Positions 34,598 to 42,866 of a stretch of DNA of 64,000 bases are shown here, piece after piece. Below the pieces are notes generated by a model. That model was not told the DNA's origin. It was given only the letters and a program-made list of their open reading frames with translations, and did not search any database. Source of the stretch: Aurantiacibacter xanthus (GTDB lineage: Bacteria > Pseudomonadota > Alphaproteobacteria > Sphingomonadales > Sphingomonadaceae); the NCBI RefSeq assembly GCF_003584015.1, contig NZ_QXFM01000117.1, forward strand, positions 1 through 64,000, read 5' to 3'. Position numbers and translations under genes: made by a program. The stretch's first letter is position 1. Each line of letters begins with the position of its first letter.

Positions 34598-35086
34598 ATG
34601 GAAGCTTTGGACACGGATCTGTTCAGGTCGGCGATGAGTAGGCTGGCAAGCGCTGTCACTCTGATCACGACCGATGGTCCCGCAGGCCGTCGCGGTATGG
34701 CGGCCACTGCCGTTACCAGTATCACCGATGCCCCGCCCAACCTGCTGGTCTGCGTCAACAAGTCGGCGCGCAGCAATGCCATGATCAAGCAGAACGGAGC
34801 CTTCGCCGTAAATGTGCTGAGCGAGCAGCAGGAGGAATTGCTGGGCGCCTTTTCCGGCAAGAGCGAGACCGACCCATTCTGCGAGCCCGACCTGTGGAGC
34901 AGCCTCGAAACCAGCGCGCCGATCCTCAGCGATACGCTCGCCAGCCTCGATTGCGCGCTCGATCAGATCATCAACATCGGCACGCACAGCCTGTTCGTGG
35001 GGCACGTGGTGGCAGTGCGGATCGGCGCCGCAGGACGCGGACTGGTGCACTTCGACCGCGCCTTCTGGGGCGTCGGAGGCCGATAA
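34598..35086 (+). CDS. flavin reductase of a two-component monooxygenase
   Basis: 162-aa flavin:NAD(P)H reductase of the HpaC/RutF/HsaB family. Conserved blocks: FRSAMSRLASAVTLITTDGPAGRRGMAATAVTSITDAPPNLLVCVNKSARSNAMI, AFAVNVLSEQQEELLGAFSG, and HSLFVGHVVAVR. It should supply reduced flavin, most simply to the HsaA-type oxygenase on the other side of the TonB receptor. The ATG has GAGGGG 6 nt upstream. Confidence 0.9.
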   Translation: MEALDTDLFRSAMSRLASAVTLITTDGPAGRRGMAATAVTSITDAPPNLLVCVNKSARSNAMIKQNGAFAVNVLSEQQEELLGAFSGKSETDPFCEPDLWSSLETSAPILSDTLASLDCALDQIINIGTHSLFVGHVVAVRIGAAGRGLVHFDRAFWGVGGR

Positions 35087-35102
35087 TGCCGCGCTGCTGC
35101 CC

Positions 35103-35756
35103 ATGAAACGAGCGATGAACCCCATGAAATTCTACCACGAAATTCGCGGCTGCTCGCTGGCGGTGGATATTGTCGCCCGCGAACTCGCCATTCCGCTCGA
35201 CCTGCAATGGGTCGACATGGCCAGCAAAACGCTGGCTGACGGGACGGACTATCACGCGATCAACGCCAAGGGCACGGTGCCCACACTGCAATTGCCTGAC
35301 GGGCAGTTCCTGAGCGAGGGAACGGTCATCATGCAATATCTGGCCGACAGCGAAGGCTCCGGCACCATGCTTCCGGCGTATGGAACGATAGAGCGCTTGC
35401 GGGTGCTCGAATGGAACAGCTTTATCGCTGCCGACCTGCACAAGGGCGGCTTCATGCCGCTGTTCAAGGCGCAAACGCCCCAAGCCTATCGCGATATCGC
35501 GGTTGAGCGGGTTTGCGCGATGCTATCATGGATCGACAGCCAGTTGCAGGGCCAAACCTATCTCGTCGCCGACCGCTTCACGATTGCCGATGCGCATTGT
35601 TACACGATCGCCATGTGGGGCTATGTCCACGGCATCCCCATGCACCGGTTCCCCTCTTTGGAGGCCTATCTGGAACGGATCGGCTCACGCCGCAGCGTTA
35701 TCGCGACGCTGCAGGCGACCCGCGATCAGGCAAAGAAGGTCGGGCGGCAACCGTAG
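35103..35756 (+). CDS. glutathione S-transferase family protein
   Basis: 217 aa from the first ATG; the family start is probably the ATG at 35124 (MKFYHEIRGCSLAVDIVARELAIPLDLQWVDM), which aligns with beta-class GSTs and places Cys at position 10, the usual active-site Cys. N-terminal thioredoxin-like domain has GTVPTLQLPDGQFLSEGTVIMQYL; the helical C-terminal domain has FTIADAHCYTIAMWG. In sphingomonad catabolic clusters GSTs cleave ether bonds, dehalogenate or isomerise; no further specificity can be read. It follows the flavin reductase by 16 bp. Confidence 0.9.
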   Translation: MKRAMNPMKFYHEIRGCSLAVDIVARELAIPLDLQWVDMASKTLADGTDYHAINAKGTVPTLQLPDGQFLSEGTVIMQYLADSEGSGTMLPAYGTIERLRVLEWNSFIAADLHKGGFMPLFKAQTPQAYRDIAVERVCAMLSWIDSQLQGQTYLVADRFTIADAHCYTIAMWGYVHGIPMHRFPSLEAYLERIGSRRSVIATLQATRDQAKKVGRQP

Positions 35757-35774
35757 CTGTTTGACCGGTGGCGA

Positions 35775-35802
35775 AAGGGCTGGACGAAGCCGCCCAGCCC
35801 TC
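35775..35802. terminator. weak hairpin between convergent GST and hydrolase genes
   Basis: AGGGCTGG (35776-35783) and CCAGCCCT (35794-35801) form an 8-bp stem in the 60-bp space between convergent stops. The T tract is poor on both strands, so this is only a candidate. Confidence 0.35.
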
Positions 35803-35816
35803 CCCCTGCGTCCGGG

Positions 35817-37310
35817 TCATTCGCTGCTGCGAAAGTCCTCCGGCGATGCGATCGGCTCCAGCTTTTCCGCGTCGGCGGGAAGCAGATAGCCCTGTTCCAC
35901 GAAGTCGGCCTTGGCTTGCTCATACTGCCGCTCGTAATTGGCGTAGGTGCCGTACATGGCGCGCAGCCGTTCGGGCGAATAGGGCAGCTTGGTGTCCAGC
36001 ACGATTCCGCAGCCGGCCTCCTCCGCGACCATGTAGACAGCCGAGGGGACCACGATCCACGGCGGACGCACCCCGCCGACCAGATTGCCGGTGACCTCGT
36101 CGCGGACAGCACTGTTTCCGTTCCTTTGCACCCGTTCGGCGCGCGGCATGGGGGTGCCGTTGCGGACCCATTTGTCCATCCCGTCGAGCAAGGCCGAAGC
36201 GACATATTCGACCGGCTCGTCGTAGAGCGTGGTGCACATCGGATCGTCACCGCGGCCAACGTCTTCGGCAGTCGGCTCGATCTCGCCGGTGCCGACATCG
36301 GCAAGCCGCAGGTGCGGCAGGCCGGTCACTTCGTAGAAGCGAAGCTGCGGATCGTCGCTGTCTTGCGGAGCGGGAATCGCGTTCACCACGTCGTGATTCA
36401 GCTCGGACTGGGTGAACACGGTCACAAAGGGTGTGTCGGCGGGCATCTGGCGCGGTATGCGCAGGACCTCGCCCCCGACCTCGCCATGGGCCATGCGGCC
36501 GGTCATATAGGCGTCGATCAGCGGGCTGCCGTCGGGCATGCGCCATTGCTGATGGCGGCCCTGATCGACATAATCCATCCACACCTGCGCCGTGACGGCC
36601 CAGCTGTTTACATAGACCCGCTCGACATCCAGCCCTGCCATGGGTCCGTCAGGATCGTTGCTCTTCAGCAGCAGCGCCAGCTGCGCGCCGACACCCTGCG
36701 ATTGCGGCACAAACGGATCGACCGCCCCGCCGCGTTCGAACCGCGCAGGATCGAAGTAGAAGCCGAGCGGGGCATAGCGCGCATAGTCGTAGTCGCGCAT
36801 GAATTCGAAATTGACGATGCCGAGATAGGGCGCGGCTTCTTCCGGCGCCCAGCCCGCAAACTTCGGATCGGGCTCGGGCCGGTTGATGTTCAGCGTGTAG
36901 CCGACATAGGCATAGCCCTGACGCACCAGATAGTCGCGCGTGAGGATCCATCCCGCGCCGCGCTCTCCGAACCAGGTGAACGGCTCGATGATGACCGTGC
37001 CGTTGAACCTCGCCGGGTCCGCAGGTTTGCGGATCAGGATGCGCGTTACATAAGGAGCGGCGAACAAGGTCTCCCCGGCGGCAGTGATTGCCGGAGCAAG
37101 GCCTGTGAGATAATACTCCTCCTCGACATAGCCGGCGCGATCGAGATCGATGTACTCGGTGCCCGGGCGCAGCGCAGAGCCAAGCGGTAATTGCGCGCTG
37201 TCGGGAACCTGCGACACCAGTGGCATGGGCGGCGTCTCAGCCAGAGCCTGCGCCATCGGCACGCCCGCGCTGATAGCTCCGGCGAGCATGAGGATCGTCG
37301 CAAACCGCAC
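35817..37310 (-). CDS. exported alpha/beta hydrolase domain protein
   Basis: 497-aa periplasmic protein with a signal peptide (MRFATILMLAGAISAGVPMAQALA) and the layout of the large uncharacterised alpha/beta-hydrolase-domain family common in sphingomonads (RILIRKPADPARFNGTVIIEPFTWFGERGAGWILTRDYLVRQGYAYVGYT; C-terminal PWIVVPSAVYM and YGTYANYERQYEQAKADFVEQGYLLPADAE). The likely nucleophile is Ser in YVNSWAVTAQ and the His may be in the LPHLRLAD or ELNHDVV segment. The start is GTG with GGAGG at 6-7 nt. Last gene of a four-gene run of exported proteins; it probably processes a substrate before uptake. Confidence 0.82.
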   Translation of the reverse strand: MRFATILMLAGAISAGVPMAQALAETPPMPLVSQVPDSAQLPLGSALRPGTEYIDLDRAGYVEEEYYLTGLAPAITAAGETLFAAPYVTRILIRKPADPARFNGTVIIEPFTWFGERGAGWILTRDYLVRQGYAYVGYTLNINRPEPDPKFAGWAPEEAAPYLGIVNFEFMRDYDYARYAPLGFYFDPARFERGGAVDPFVPQSQGVGAQLALLLKSNDPDGPMAGLDVERVYVNSWAVTAQVWMDYVDQGRHQQWRMPDGSPLIDAYMTGRMAHGEVGGEVLRIPRQMPADTPFVTVFTQSELNHDVVNAIPAPQDSDDPQLRFYEVTGLPHLRLADVGTGEIEPTAEDVGRGDDPMCTTLYDEPVEYVASALLDGMDKWVRNGTPMPRAERVQRNGNSAVRDEVTGNLVGGVRPPWIVVPSAVYMVAEEAGCGIVLDTKLPYSPERLRAMYGTYANYERQYEQAKADFVEQGYLLPADAEKLEPIASPEDFRSSE

Positions 37311-37321
37311 CGCGCCCTCCC

Positions 37322-37699
37322 CTATTCCCAGGTGCCGATGGTCGGCCCGCCCGAAATCCTCAGCGCGGTAAGGCTGCCAGCCTTGATCATCGGATTCCTG
37401 CCGGGGTGGATCAGGGCGCTGACCCTGTCGCCGACCTTCACGGTGTTCTTTCTCCAGCCCTGTCGCATCAGGATATTCGGACCTCCGGCCTCGATAGCCC
37501 AGGTTTCTACCTCGCCGCTGGCCAGACGCCGGTCGATGAACAGCCAGGCATGCGGATTGGCATACTGCACTTCACTGACCACGCCATTGATCACGACGCT
37601 TCGTGTCATGTCGAAGGCAGCATAGGAGTGATGAGCAATGGCAGCTCCCGCCGGCAGAGAGGCCAGGGCGGCAGCCAGCAAGATCGATTTGGTGTTCAT
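37322..37699 (-). CDS. DUF6152 family periplasmic protein
   Basis: 125-aa exported protein: signal peptide MNTKSILLAAALASLPAGAAIA followed by HHSYAAFDMTRSVVINGVVSEVQYANPHAWLFI, the hallmark of the DUF6152 family (mature protein starts with His-His-Ser). The His pair at the mature N terminus could bind metal. Function unestablished. Its stop is 11 bp before the hydrolase start, and an upstream neighbour belongs to a second small family; the same two families are paired again near 48.4-49.6 kb. Confidence 0.85.
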   Translation of the reverse strand: MNTKSILLAAALASLPAGAAIAHHSYAAFDMTRSVVINGVVSEVQYANPHAWLFIDRRLASGEVETWAIEAGGPNILMRQGWRKNTVKVGDRVSALIHPGRNPMIKAGSLTALRISGGPTIGTWE

Positions 37700-37754
37700 T
37701 GATCGTCCTCTCGGGTCGGCATCGAGGTGCGCGCTGACGGGGCTGGTGGTGGCG

Positions 37755-38600
37755 CTAGTTTTCGAGGATGCCCGGCAATCGGCGTTCGGGGATGGTGGTC
37801 ACTTCGGCACCGGTTTCCGGATCGACGGTATCGGTGTTGTTGTCCTCGCAGACATATTCCATGAACTCGGTGCCTGCCGGTGCCCGGCGGAAGGTCAGGG
37901 CCCATTCCCAGGGCCTCACCAGAGCGGCGGGATCACGCGCGACGCCGTCCACCTGCAACAGGCCTTCCGCATTGATGAACATGCGCTCAGTGAACGCGAG
38001 CTGCTCGCTATGACCCAGCGCATCTTCGGCATGGCCATATTCGCCGAGCGTGGTTTCCCCGCGGATATTGGAGGTCTCGACCACCAGCACAGCGCCTTCC
38101 CAATGCCCGGTCGAATAGCCTTCGAACGTGGCGGGCACTTCATCAGGATCGGGATGATCGCGCCCGTCGAGATAGATGCGCCGCGTCTCGCGCAGAAACT
38201 CCTGCGCCCAGTTGATCTGGTTCGCGGTCTGCAAAATCTCGACGGCATAGGGCCCGATCATGATGGTCGGCATGCCGAGGATTTTGCACGAGGTCTTGAA
38301 CTCGATGCCCAGTTCGGCGTTGCGTGCGATGCGCTGGTTATAGCTTTCGAGATACTTGCCCTTGAGATCGGGCCGCACGCCGAAGGGAGGGCCTTCGGAA
38401 CTCGGAACGTCGTCGGCACCGGTATAGGTCACTCCGCCCGGCCGGTCGACGGCGCTGCCGATCGGCATCCAGATCCCCGACAGGTCCGCACCAGCCACCT
38501 GTGGCGACGCGACCTCTTCCTGCGCCATTGCCGAAGCGGAAGGCACCATCGAGACTGCCAGACACAGCATCGCAAGGCTTTCGAAACGTGGCGTTTTCAT
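37755..38600 (-). CDS. exported protein of unknown function, partner of DUF6152
   Basis: 281 aa with a signal peptide (MLCLAVSMVPSASAMAQ). Features: LSGIWMPIG near the mature N terminus, a Cys in KTSCKILGMPTIM, FLRETRRIYLDGRDHP and FEGYSTGHWEGAVLVVETSNI. The GHWEG segment and a C-terminal Cys (EYVCEDN) recur in the paralogue near 49 kb. I recognise this as a widespread exported family in sphingomonads and acidobacteria without a known role. The start is the ATG giving MKTPRFES, with AGGGGA upstream; a longer frame lacks a signal peptide at its N terminus. Confidence 0.8.
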   Translation of the reverse strand: MKTPRFESLAMLCLAVSMVPSASAMAQEEVASPQVAGADLSGIWMPIGSAVDRPGGVTYTGADDVPSSEGPPFGVRPDLKGKYLESYNQRIARNAELGIEFKTSCKILGMPTIMIGPYAVEILQTANQINWAQEFLRETRRIYLDGRDHPDPDEVPATFEGYSTGHWEGAVLVVETSNIRGETTLGEYGHAEDALGHSEQLAFTERMFINAEGLLQVDGVARDPAALVRPWEWALTFRRAPAGTEFMEYVCEDNNTDTVDPETGAEVTTIPERRLPGILEN

Positions 38601-38715
38601 TGGCGATCTTTCCCCTCTGCGCCCGATCATCCTCCCGGCAAACGGGCGTTACAGAAAAGCGTTACATGCGGAACGACGCGGTAACACCGGCGGTCCGCAG
38701 ACCTGTCAGCGCGCG

Positions 38716-40008
38716 CTATTCTTCAGGATTATCTGCGGCTTGAGCTGACGCGGATACGGGAGCGATGCGGATAACGTGGGCCTCGGCTTCATCGGTCACG
38801 GCATAAAGCAGCCCGTCGGGCCCCTGCTGCACATCCTTGAAGCGCTGGTGCAATGCGTCGAGCAGGATTTCCTGCCGCATCTCCTGCAACTGGTCGTTGA
38901 AGACGACCCGGATCAGCGCGCCGGTGCCGTTGATCTGCCCCCGCCGAGCACTCGCCACGAACAGATTGTTCTCCCAACCGGGAAAGGCCGCGCCGGTGTA
39001 GAAAGCGATGCCATTGGGCGCGATGCCCGGCGACCATATCTGCAAGGGGGCCTGCGTGTCAGGCAGTATCGGATGGGCTGGCAGGGGCGAGCCCGCGTAT
39101 TCAGTGCCGTAGGTCGAGGTGGGCCAGCCGTAGTTTCGCCCCGGCAATAGCTCGTTCAGTTCGTCTCCGCCTTGCGGGCCATGTTCGGACGCGACCAGCC
39201 GACCGGATCGCGGATCGAAGGACAGTCCGAGCGGGTCGCGGTGGCCATAGGTCCAGATCTCGGCCCGAGCGCCCTCCTTGCCGACGAACGGATTATCGTC
39301 GGGGATCGACCCGTCGGTCCGCACGCGCAGCACCTTGCCGTAGATGTTACTCAGCTGCTGGGCAGACTGGATATCGCCCTCGCTCAGCCCGCCAAAAGCG
39401 GCGAACAGCATCCCGCCGGGGCCGACAATCACGCGCGAACCGCCAATGGCGACTTCCGGCTCGCTCACCACCAGCTCGGTCAGATCGGTGAGACCAAGGC
39501 CGGACAGCCGCGCTTTGGCGAGAACATAGGAAGCGGTGATCCTGCTCCGCTCCTCGTCGAAGCCGACCGGTCGGTTGTAGGTCAGGTAGACGATGCCGTT
39601 GGAAGCGAAGTCCGGGTCGGGCTCAATGTCCTGAACGCCGAGGACGTCGAAGGGATCGATCCCGGGCATATCGCCATATTCAGGAACGCCCGAAAGCGCC
39701 TGCTCCTCGAGAACCGGCGTGGCCCCGGTCGCCCCTCGCAGCAGTCGCACGCGCTTGCCCCGCTCGACCAGCAGCGCGTCGCCCCCTGGAAGAAACGCGA
39801 GGGCATAGAGATTGGACAGCTCGCCAGCGATGACGGTTGCCGCAATCTCCGGCTGTTCAGCGGTGACGAAAACGTAAGGGCCCGGCCCCGGCAGATCGTT
39901 GGGCACGCCCACCTCCGGAACGTCCGAAGCCGAAACGCTGACCGGCACGATCACCGATGCCAGCGAACCGGCGAGAATTGCGCCCATTGCCCTGATACAG
40001 TTTGCCAT
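38716..40008 (-). CDS. PQQ-dependent sugar dehydrogenase family protein
   Basis: 430-aa periplasmic six-bladed propeller of the glucose/sorbosone dehydrogenase (Yli/SGDH) family. Signal peptide MANCIRAMGAILAGSLASVIVPVSVSA; then NLYALAFLPGGDALLVERGKRVRLL, YGHRDPLGLSFDPRSGRLVASEHGPQGGDELNELLPGRNYGWP (the family hallmark) and WSPGIAPNGIAFYTGAAFPGWENNLFV. Oxidation of a sugar or other hydroxyl in the periplasm is expected, if PQQ is available. First gene of the run of exported proteins on this strand. Confidence 0.9.
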   Translation of the reverse strand: MANCIRAMGAILAGSLASVIVPVSVSASDVPEVGVPNDLPGPGPYVFVTAEQPEIAATVIAGELSNLYALAFLPGGDALLVERGKRVRLLRGATGATPVLEEQALSGVPEYGDMPGIDPFDVLGVQDIEPDPDFASNGIVYLTYNRPVGFDEERSRITASYVLAKARLSGLGLTDLTELVVSEPEVAIGGSRVIVGPGGMLFAAFGGLSEGDIQSAQQLSNIYGKVLRVRTDGSIPDDNPFVGKEGARAEIWTYGHRDPLGLSFDPRSGRLVASEHGPQGGDELNELLPGRNYGWPTSTYGTEYAGSPLPAHPILPDTQAPLQIWSPGIAPNGIAFYTGAAFPGWENNLFVASARRGQINGTGALIRVVFNDQLQEMRQEILLDALHQRFKDVQQGPDGLLYAVTDEAEAHVIRIAPVSASAQAADNPEE

Positions 40009-40151
40009 TGGTACTACCCCCGAAAAGGCGTGCCCGGAGGCACGGAGCCTGTGTGCAGCCTAGCCGAAGCTGGCCGGGTGGTGATTGCAAGAGCGGCCCC
40101 GAGGTTGGCAAACCGGGCCAGCCGGTGGCGCGATAAGCCCACTCGCCAAAA

Positions 40152-40181
40152 GGCCCCGCAAGTGCCAGCACTTGCGGGGCC
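40152..40181 (-). terminator. intrinsic terminator of the TonB receptor gene
   Basis: GGCCCCGCAAGTG, loop of 4 nt, CACTTGCGGGGCC: a perfect 13-bp stem, followed on the minus strand by TTTTGGCG, 36 nt beyond the receptor stop. Confidence 0.85.
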
Positions 40182-40216
40182 GATCGGATGTCACGCAGGA
40201 CTGCGCGCGTGACGCT

Positions 40217-42619
40217 TCAGCGGTTGACCGTCAGCGTGATGCCCACCGTCCGCGGGCGGAATGTCCCGGCACGGTAGAAGTTCGAATCAGGCGTTTCGTG
40301 GAACAGCGCCAGCAGGGGCCGCTCATCCGTAACGTTGTTGATGAACACACTCGCATCGATCTCCGTCAGGCCGACAGAGAAGCGATGGCCAACGCGAATA
40401 TCGAGCATCGAGGTTGACGGCGGACGCGGCAAGGTCGGATCGACCAGCGGCGAATCGACATCCACCGGCTTCTTGATCCGGCTCGAGTAGCTGAAGTCGG
40501 CGCGGGCATAGCCCTCACCTTCACCCAGCCTGTGCGCATATTCGGCATTTGCCTGCACGGTCCACGGCGCGACCAGCGGGAACGGCTCACCCGCGCGGCG
40601 CACGACGGTGTCGTTGGGGCCGGGGATGTCGGTGGTATAGCGTGCATTGATATAGGCAACCGAGGCCCCCAGCCGCAGACCCGAGAAGGGACGCGCGGAG
40701 ACGGCCACGTCGAAGCCGTCGATCTTGGCTTCACCGAGGTTGAGCGCAGTCTGGATCGTACACTGCGGCAGGGCGAACAGCGTCTGCGCGTTCGACCATT
40801 CGATGCGGTAGGCCGACGCATCGACAGCAAGCTTGCCACCGAACAGACGATTCTTGCTGCCGATCTCATAGCTCCAGATCGAATCCGGCTCCACGTTGAG
40901 GGTAGCAAAGGGGTCGAACCCGATCGCCGCCGCATCCGCAATGCAATTCGCACCAACTGGGGGAGACACGCCCGGTCCGCGCACGCCCTTGCTGGCGCTG
41001 GCGTAGAACAGGTTGTTCGGGTCCGCCTGGTAGGACAGGCCGAACTTGGGCGTCAGCGTCCTGGACGTGGTGTCGGCAGTGTCGGTCCGCCCGTCGGTTG
41101 CCAGAACCGGGCCGGCGTTGAAGCCGGTGAACTGGTATTCGGCGATGGTATAGCGCAAACCGGCGGTGACCTTGAAACCGTCGAAGACTTCATAGTCAGC
41201 CTGACCATAGGCCGCATATTGCTGATCGCGGTGCTCGTTGCGCGTGACGACGGAATACTGGCCGTCGTACAGCTCTGTGCCGAAGACCTCGGTCAGGCTG
41301 TCGAACAGCGGCTCGCCTGCGGCAATCTGCGGCAGGTTGATGATGTCGAGCAGACGCTCATCGCGCCCGCGGAAGTCGTCGAGCACCTTGGATTTCTGGT
41401 AGAACAGGCCCACGATCCAGCTCAGGCGACTACTGTCGTTATTATCCTGCACACGCAATTCCTGCGTAAACAGTTCCTGCCTGGTGTTGCTGGTCGTGGT
41501 CGGAGCATAGTCCTCGAACCCGACCGGGAACGGCCGCCCCGTCAGTCCACCGGAGAAGACATAGCTGAGCGAGGTATCGTCGTTGATCGTGTGCGTACGG
41601 CGATCGAAGTAGGACGTATCCGAGACAATCGAAACGCCGCCCAGTTCAAGCTCGGCTTTCAGCGCGGGGAGCACGAAGCGGTCCTTGTGCTTCTCGTTCC
41701 CCTGGTTCAGCCCCTGGCGCAGGTCTCCCTCCTCCACGTCGGAGGCGTCCACTTCGAAGCGCGAATTGTCGTTGATGTACTGGCGCTGATAATAGACCGA
41801 GGGCGTCAGCGTGAGGGCGTTGCCAAGCCGGAACCCCAATGCCAGCCGGGCCGACATCGAATTGGTGTAGTCGCTATCCTCTTCCACCAGATCGTTGGTG
41901 TAAGGGTCGAGCCGGTCGATATAGCCACCATCATGGCGGCTCCAGAGGCTGTAGCGCAGGCCGATCTTGTCTTCCACCAGCGGCCCACCGACCGCAACGC
42001 CACCTTCGTAGCTGAGCGAACCGTTCTTGGTGCTTGCCAGCTCGGCGCGGCTGTAGACGCTGAGGTCGTTGTAATTTGGCTTCGGCGTAATGAAGCGGAT
42101 TGCGCCGCCCACGGACCCGCTGCCGAACAAGGTACCCTGCGGGCCGCGCAGCACTTCCACGCGCTCCAGATCGAAGATCTGCGGGTAGGCATTGCCCAGC
42201 GAGGGGCTGACGCCGACACGGGTCTGGATTGGCGTATCGTCGATATAGACGCCGGTGGTCGGAATGCCCGACTGCGAATCGACGCCGCGGATCGAGATGA
42301 TGGTCTGCCCGGTGCCGTAGATGATGGCGCTCTGGCCGAAGCTCACGCCGGGGGTGATGGAGGCGATGTCGGCGATCGAGCGTACGCCCTGTTCGTCGAG
42401 CTCCTCGCGTCCCTTGGCCGTTACCGCGATTGGAGTGCGGCTAAGCAGGGTCGTCTTGCGGGTGGCGGTGACGACGATCTCGTCGGAAGCGGTATCGCCG
42501 GCAGCGGTCCGGCGGCCATCCTGCGCGAGGGCAGGAAAGGCGGTGAACAGCACGGCTGCTCCTGCAAGAAGGGCGGCCCGGCCAAAAACGGGCGCACTTC
42601 GGGTATGATACGTTCGCAA
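40217..42619 (-). CDS. TonB-dependent receptor
   Basis: 800-aa outer-membrane receptor without STN domain: signal peptide (SAPVFGRAALLAGAAVLFTAFPALAQ), TonB-box-like EIVVTATRKTTLLSRTPIAV, plug with VEVLRGPQGTLFGSGSVGGAIRFITPKP, barrel ending FRPRTVGITLTVNR. I place the start at a TTG (42619), because AGGGAG lies 7 nt upstream and the signal peptide begins right there; an in-frame GTG 17 codons upstream adds a charged N-terminal stretch that does not fit a signal peptide. It is divergent from a membrane-anchored winged-helix regulator, its probable controller. Confidence 0.9.
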   Translation of the reverse strand: MRTYHTRSAPVFGRAALLAGAAVLFTAFPALAQDGRRTAAGDTASDEIVVTATRKTTLLSRTPIAVTAKGREELDEQGVRSIADIASITPGVSFGQSAIIYGTGQTIISIRGVDSQSGIPTTGVYIDDTPIQTRVGVSPSLGNAYPQIFDLERVEVLRGPQGTLFGSGSVGGAIRFITPKPNYNDLSVYSRAELASTKNGSLSYEGGVAVGGPLVEDKIGLRYSLWSRHDGGYIDRLDPYTNDLVEEDSDYTNSMSARLALGFRLGNALTLTPSVYYQRQYINDNSRFEVDASDVEEGDLRQGLNQGNEKHKDRFVLPALKAELELGGVSIVSDTSYFDRRTHTINDDTSLSYVFSGGLTGRPFPVGFEDYAPTTTSNTRQELFTQELRVQDNNDSSRLSWIVGLFYQKSKVLDDFRGRDERLLDIINLPQIAAGEPLFDSLTEVFGTELYDGQYSVVTRNEHRDQQYAAYGQADYEVFDGFKVTAGLRYTIAEYQFTGFNAGPVLATDGRTDTADTTSRTLTPKFGLSYQADPNNLFYASASKGVRGPGVSPPVGANCIADAAAIGFDPFATLNVEPDSIWSYEIGSKNRLFGGKLAVDASAYRIEWSNAQTLFALPQCTIQTALNLGEAKIDGFDVAVSARPFSGLRLGASVAYINARYTTDIPGPNDTVVRRAGEPFPLVAPWTVQANAEYAHRLGEGEGYARADFSYSSRIKKPVDVDSPLVDPTLPRPPSTSMLDIRVGHRFSVGLTEIDASVFINNVTDERPLLALFHETPDSNFYRAGTFRPRTVGITLTVNR

Positions 42620-42626
42620 AGCTAAT

Positions 42627-42632
42627 CTCCCT
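42627..42632 (-). promoter_or_regulatory. ribosome binding site fixing a TTG start
   Basis: AGGGAG on the minus strand with 7-nt spacing to TTG 42619. No comparable site precedes the in-frame GTG at 42670. Confidence 0.65.
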
Positions 42633-42738
42633 CTGGTCAAAGGATCGACATATTCCTCCCAGAAGTTCACTCTGCCGCACCAGCCGCACCGCAGAACGCC
42701 GCTTCTCTCTTTATTGCGCCGATCTATGCAAATGGATA

Positions 42739-42752
42739 TTTTAAGGTTAAAG
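42739..42752. promoter_or_regulatory. dyad TTTTAA-GG-TTAAAG
   Basis: Near-perfect inverted repeat (5 of 6 arm positions) about 120 bp upstream of the TonB receptor start. A closely similar dyad, CTTTAA-GT-TTAAAG, stands in front of the MarR gene at 44,179. Confidence 0.45.
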
Positions 42753-42786
42753 CAAATGCAAGCCCACTAAGGCATTTCCGTGTCAC

Positions 42787-42834
42787 TGTTGCAATATGGC
42801 AGCATAGGTGCATTCCTTGGAATATCGGCAGCAT
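42787..42834. promoter_or_regulatory. direct repeats AATAT(C)GGCAGCAT upstream of the membrane regulator
   Basis: AATATGGCAGCAT (42793-42805) and AATATCGGCAGCAT (42821-42834) are repeated with a start-to-start distance of 28 nt; the first is preceded by TGTTGCAA (42787-42794). The core AATATGGCA and the TGTTGCAA element both recur in the inverted repeat upstream of the paralogous regulator at 48,069-48,093. The position between two divergent genes suits an operator. Confidence 0.5.
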
Positions 42835-42866
42835 GCTGGCCGAAATTGCAATGATCCGGCGGCAAA

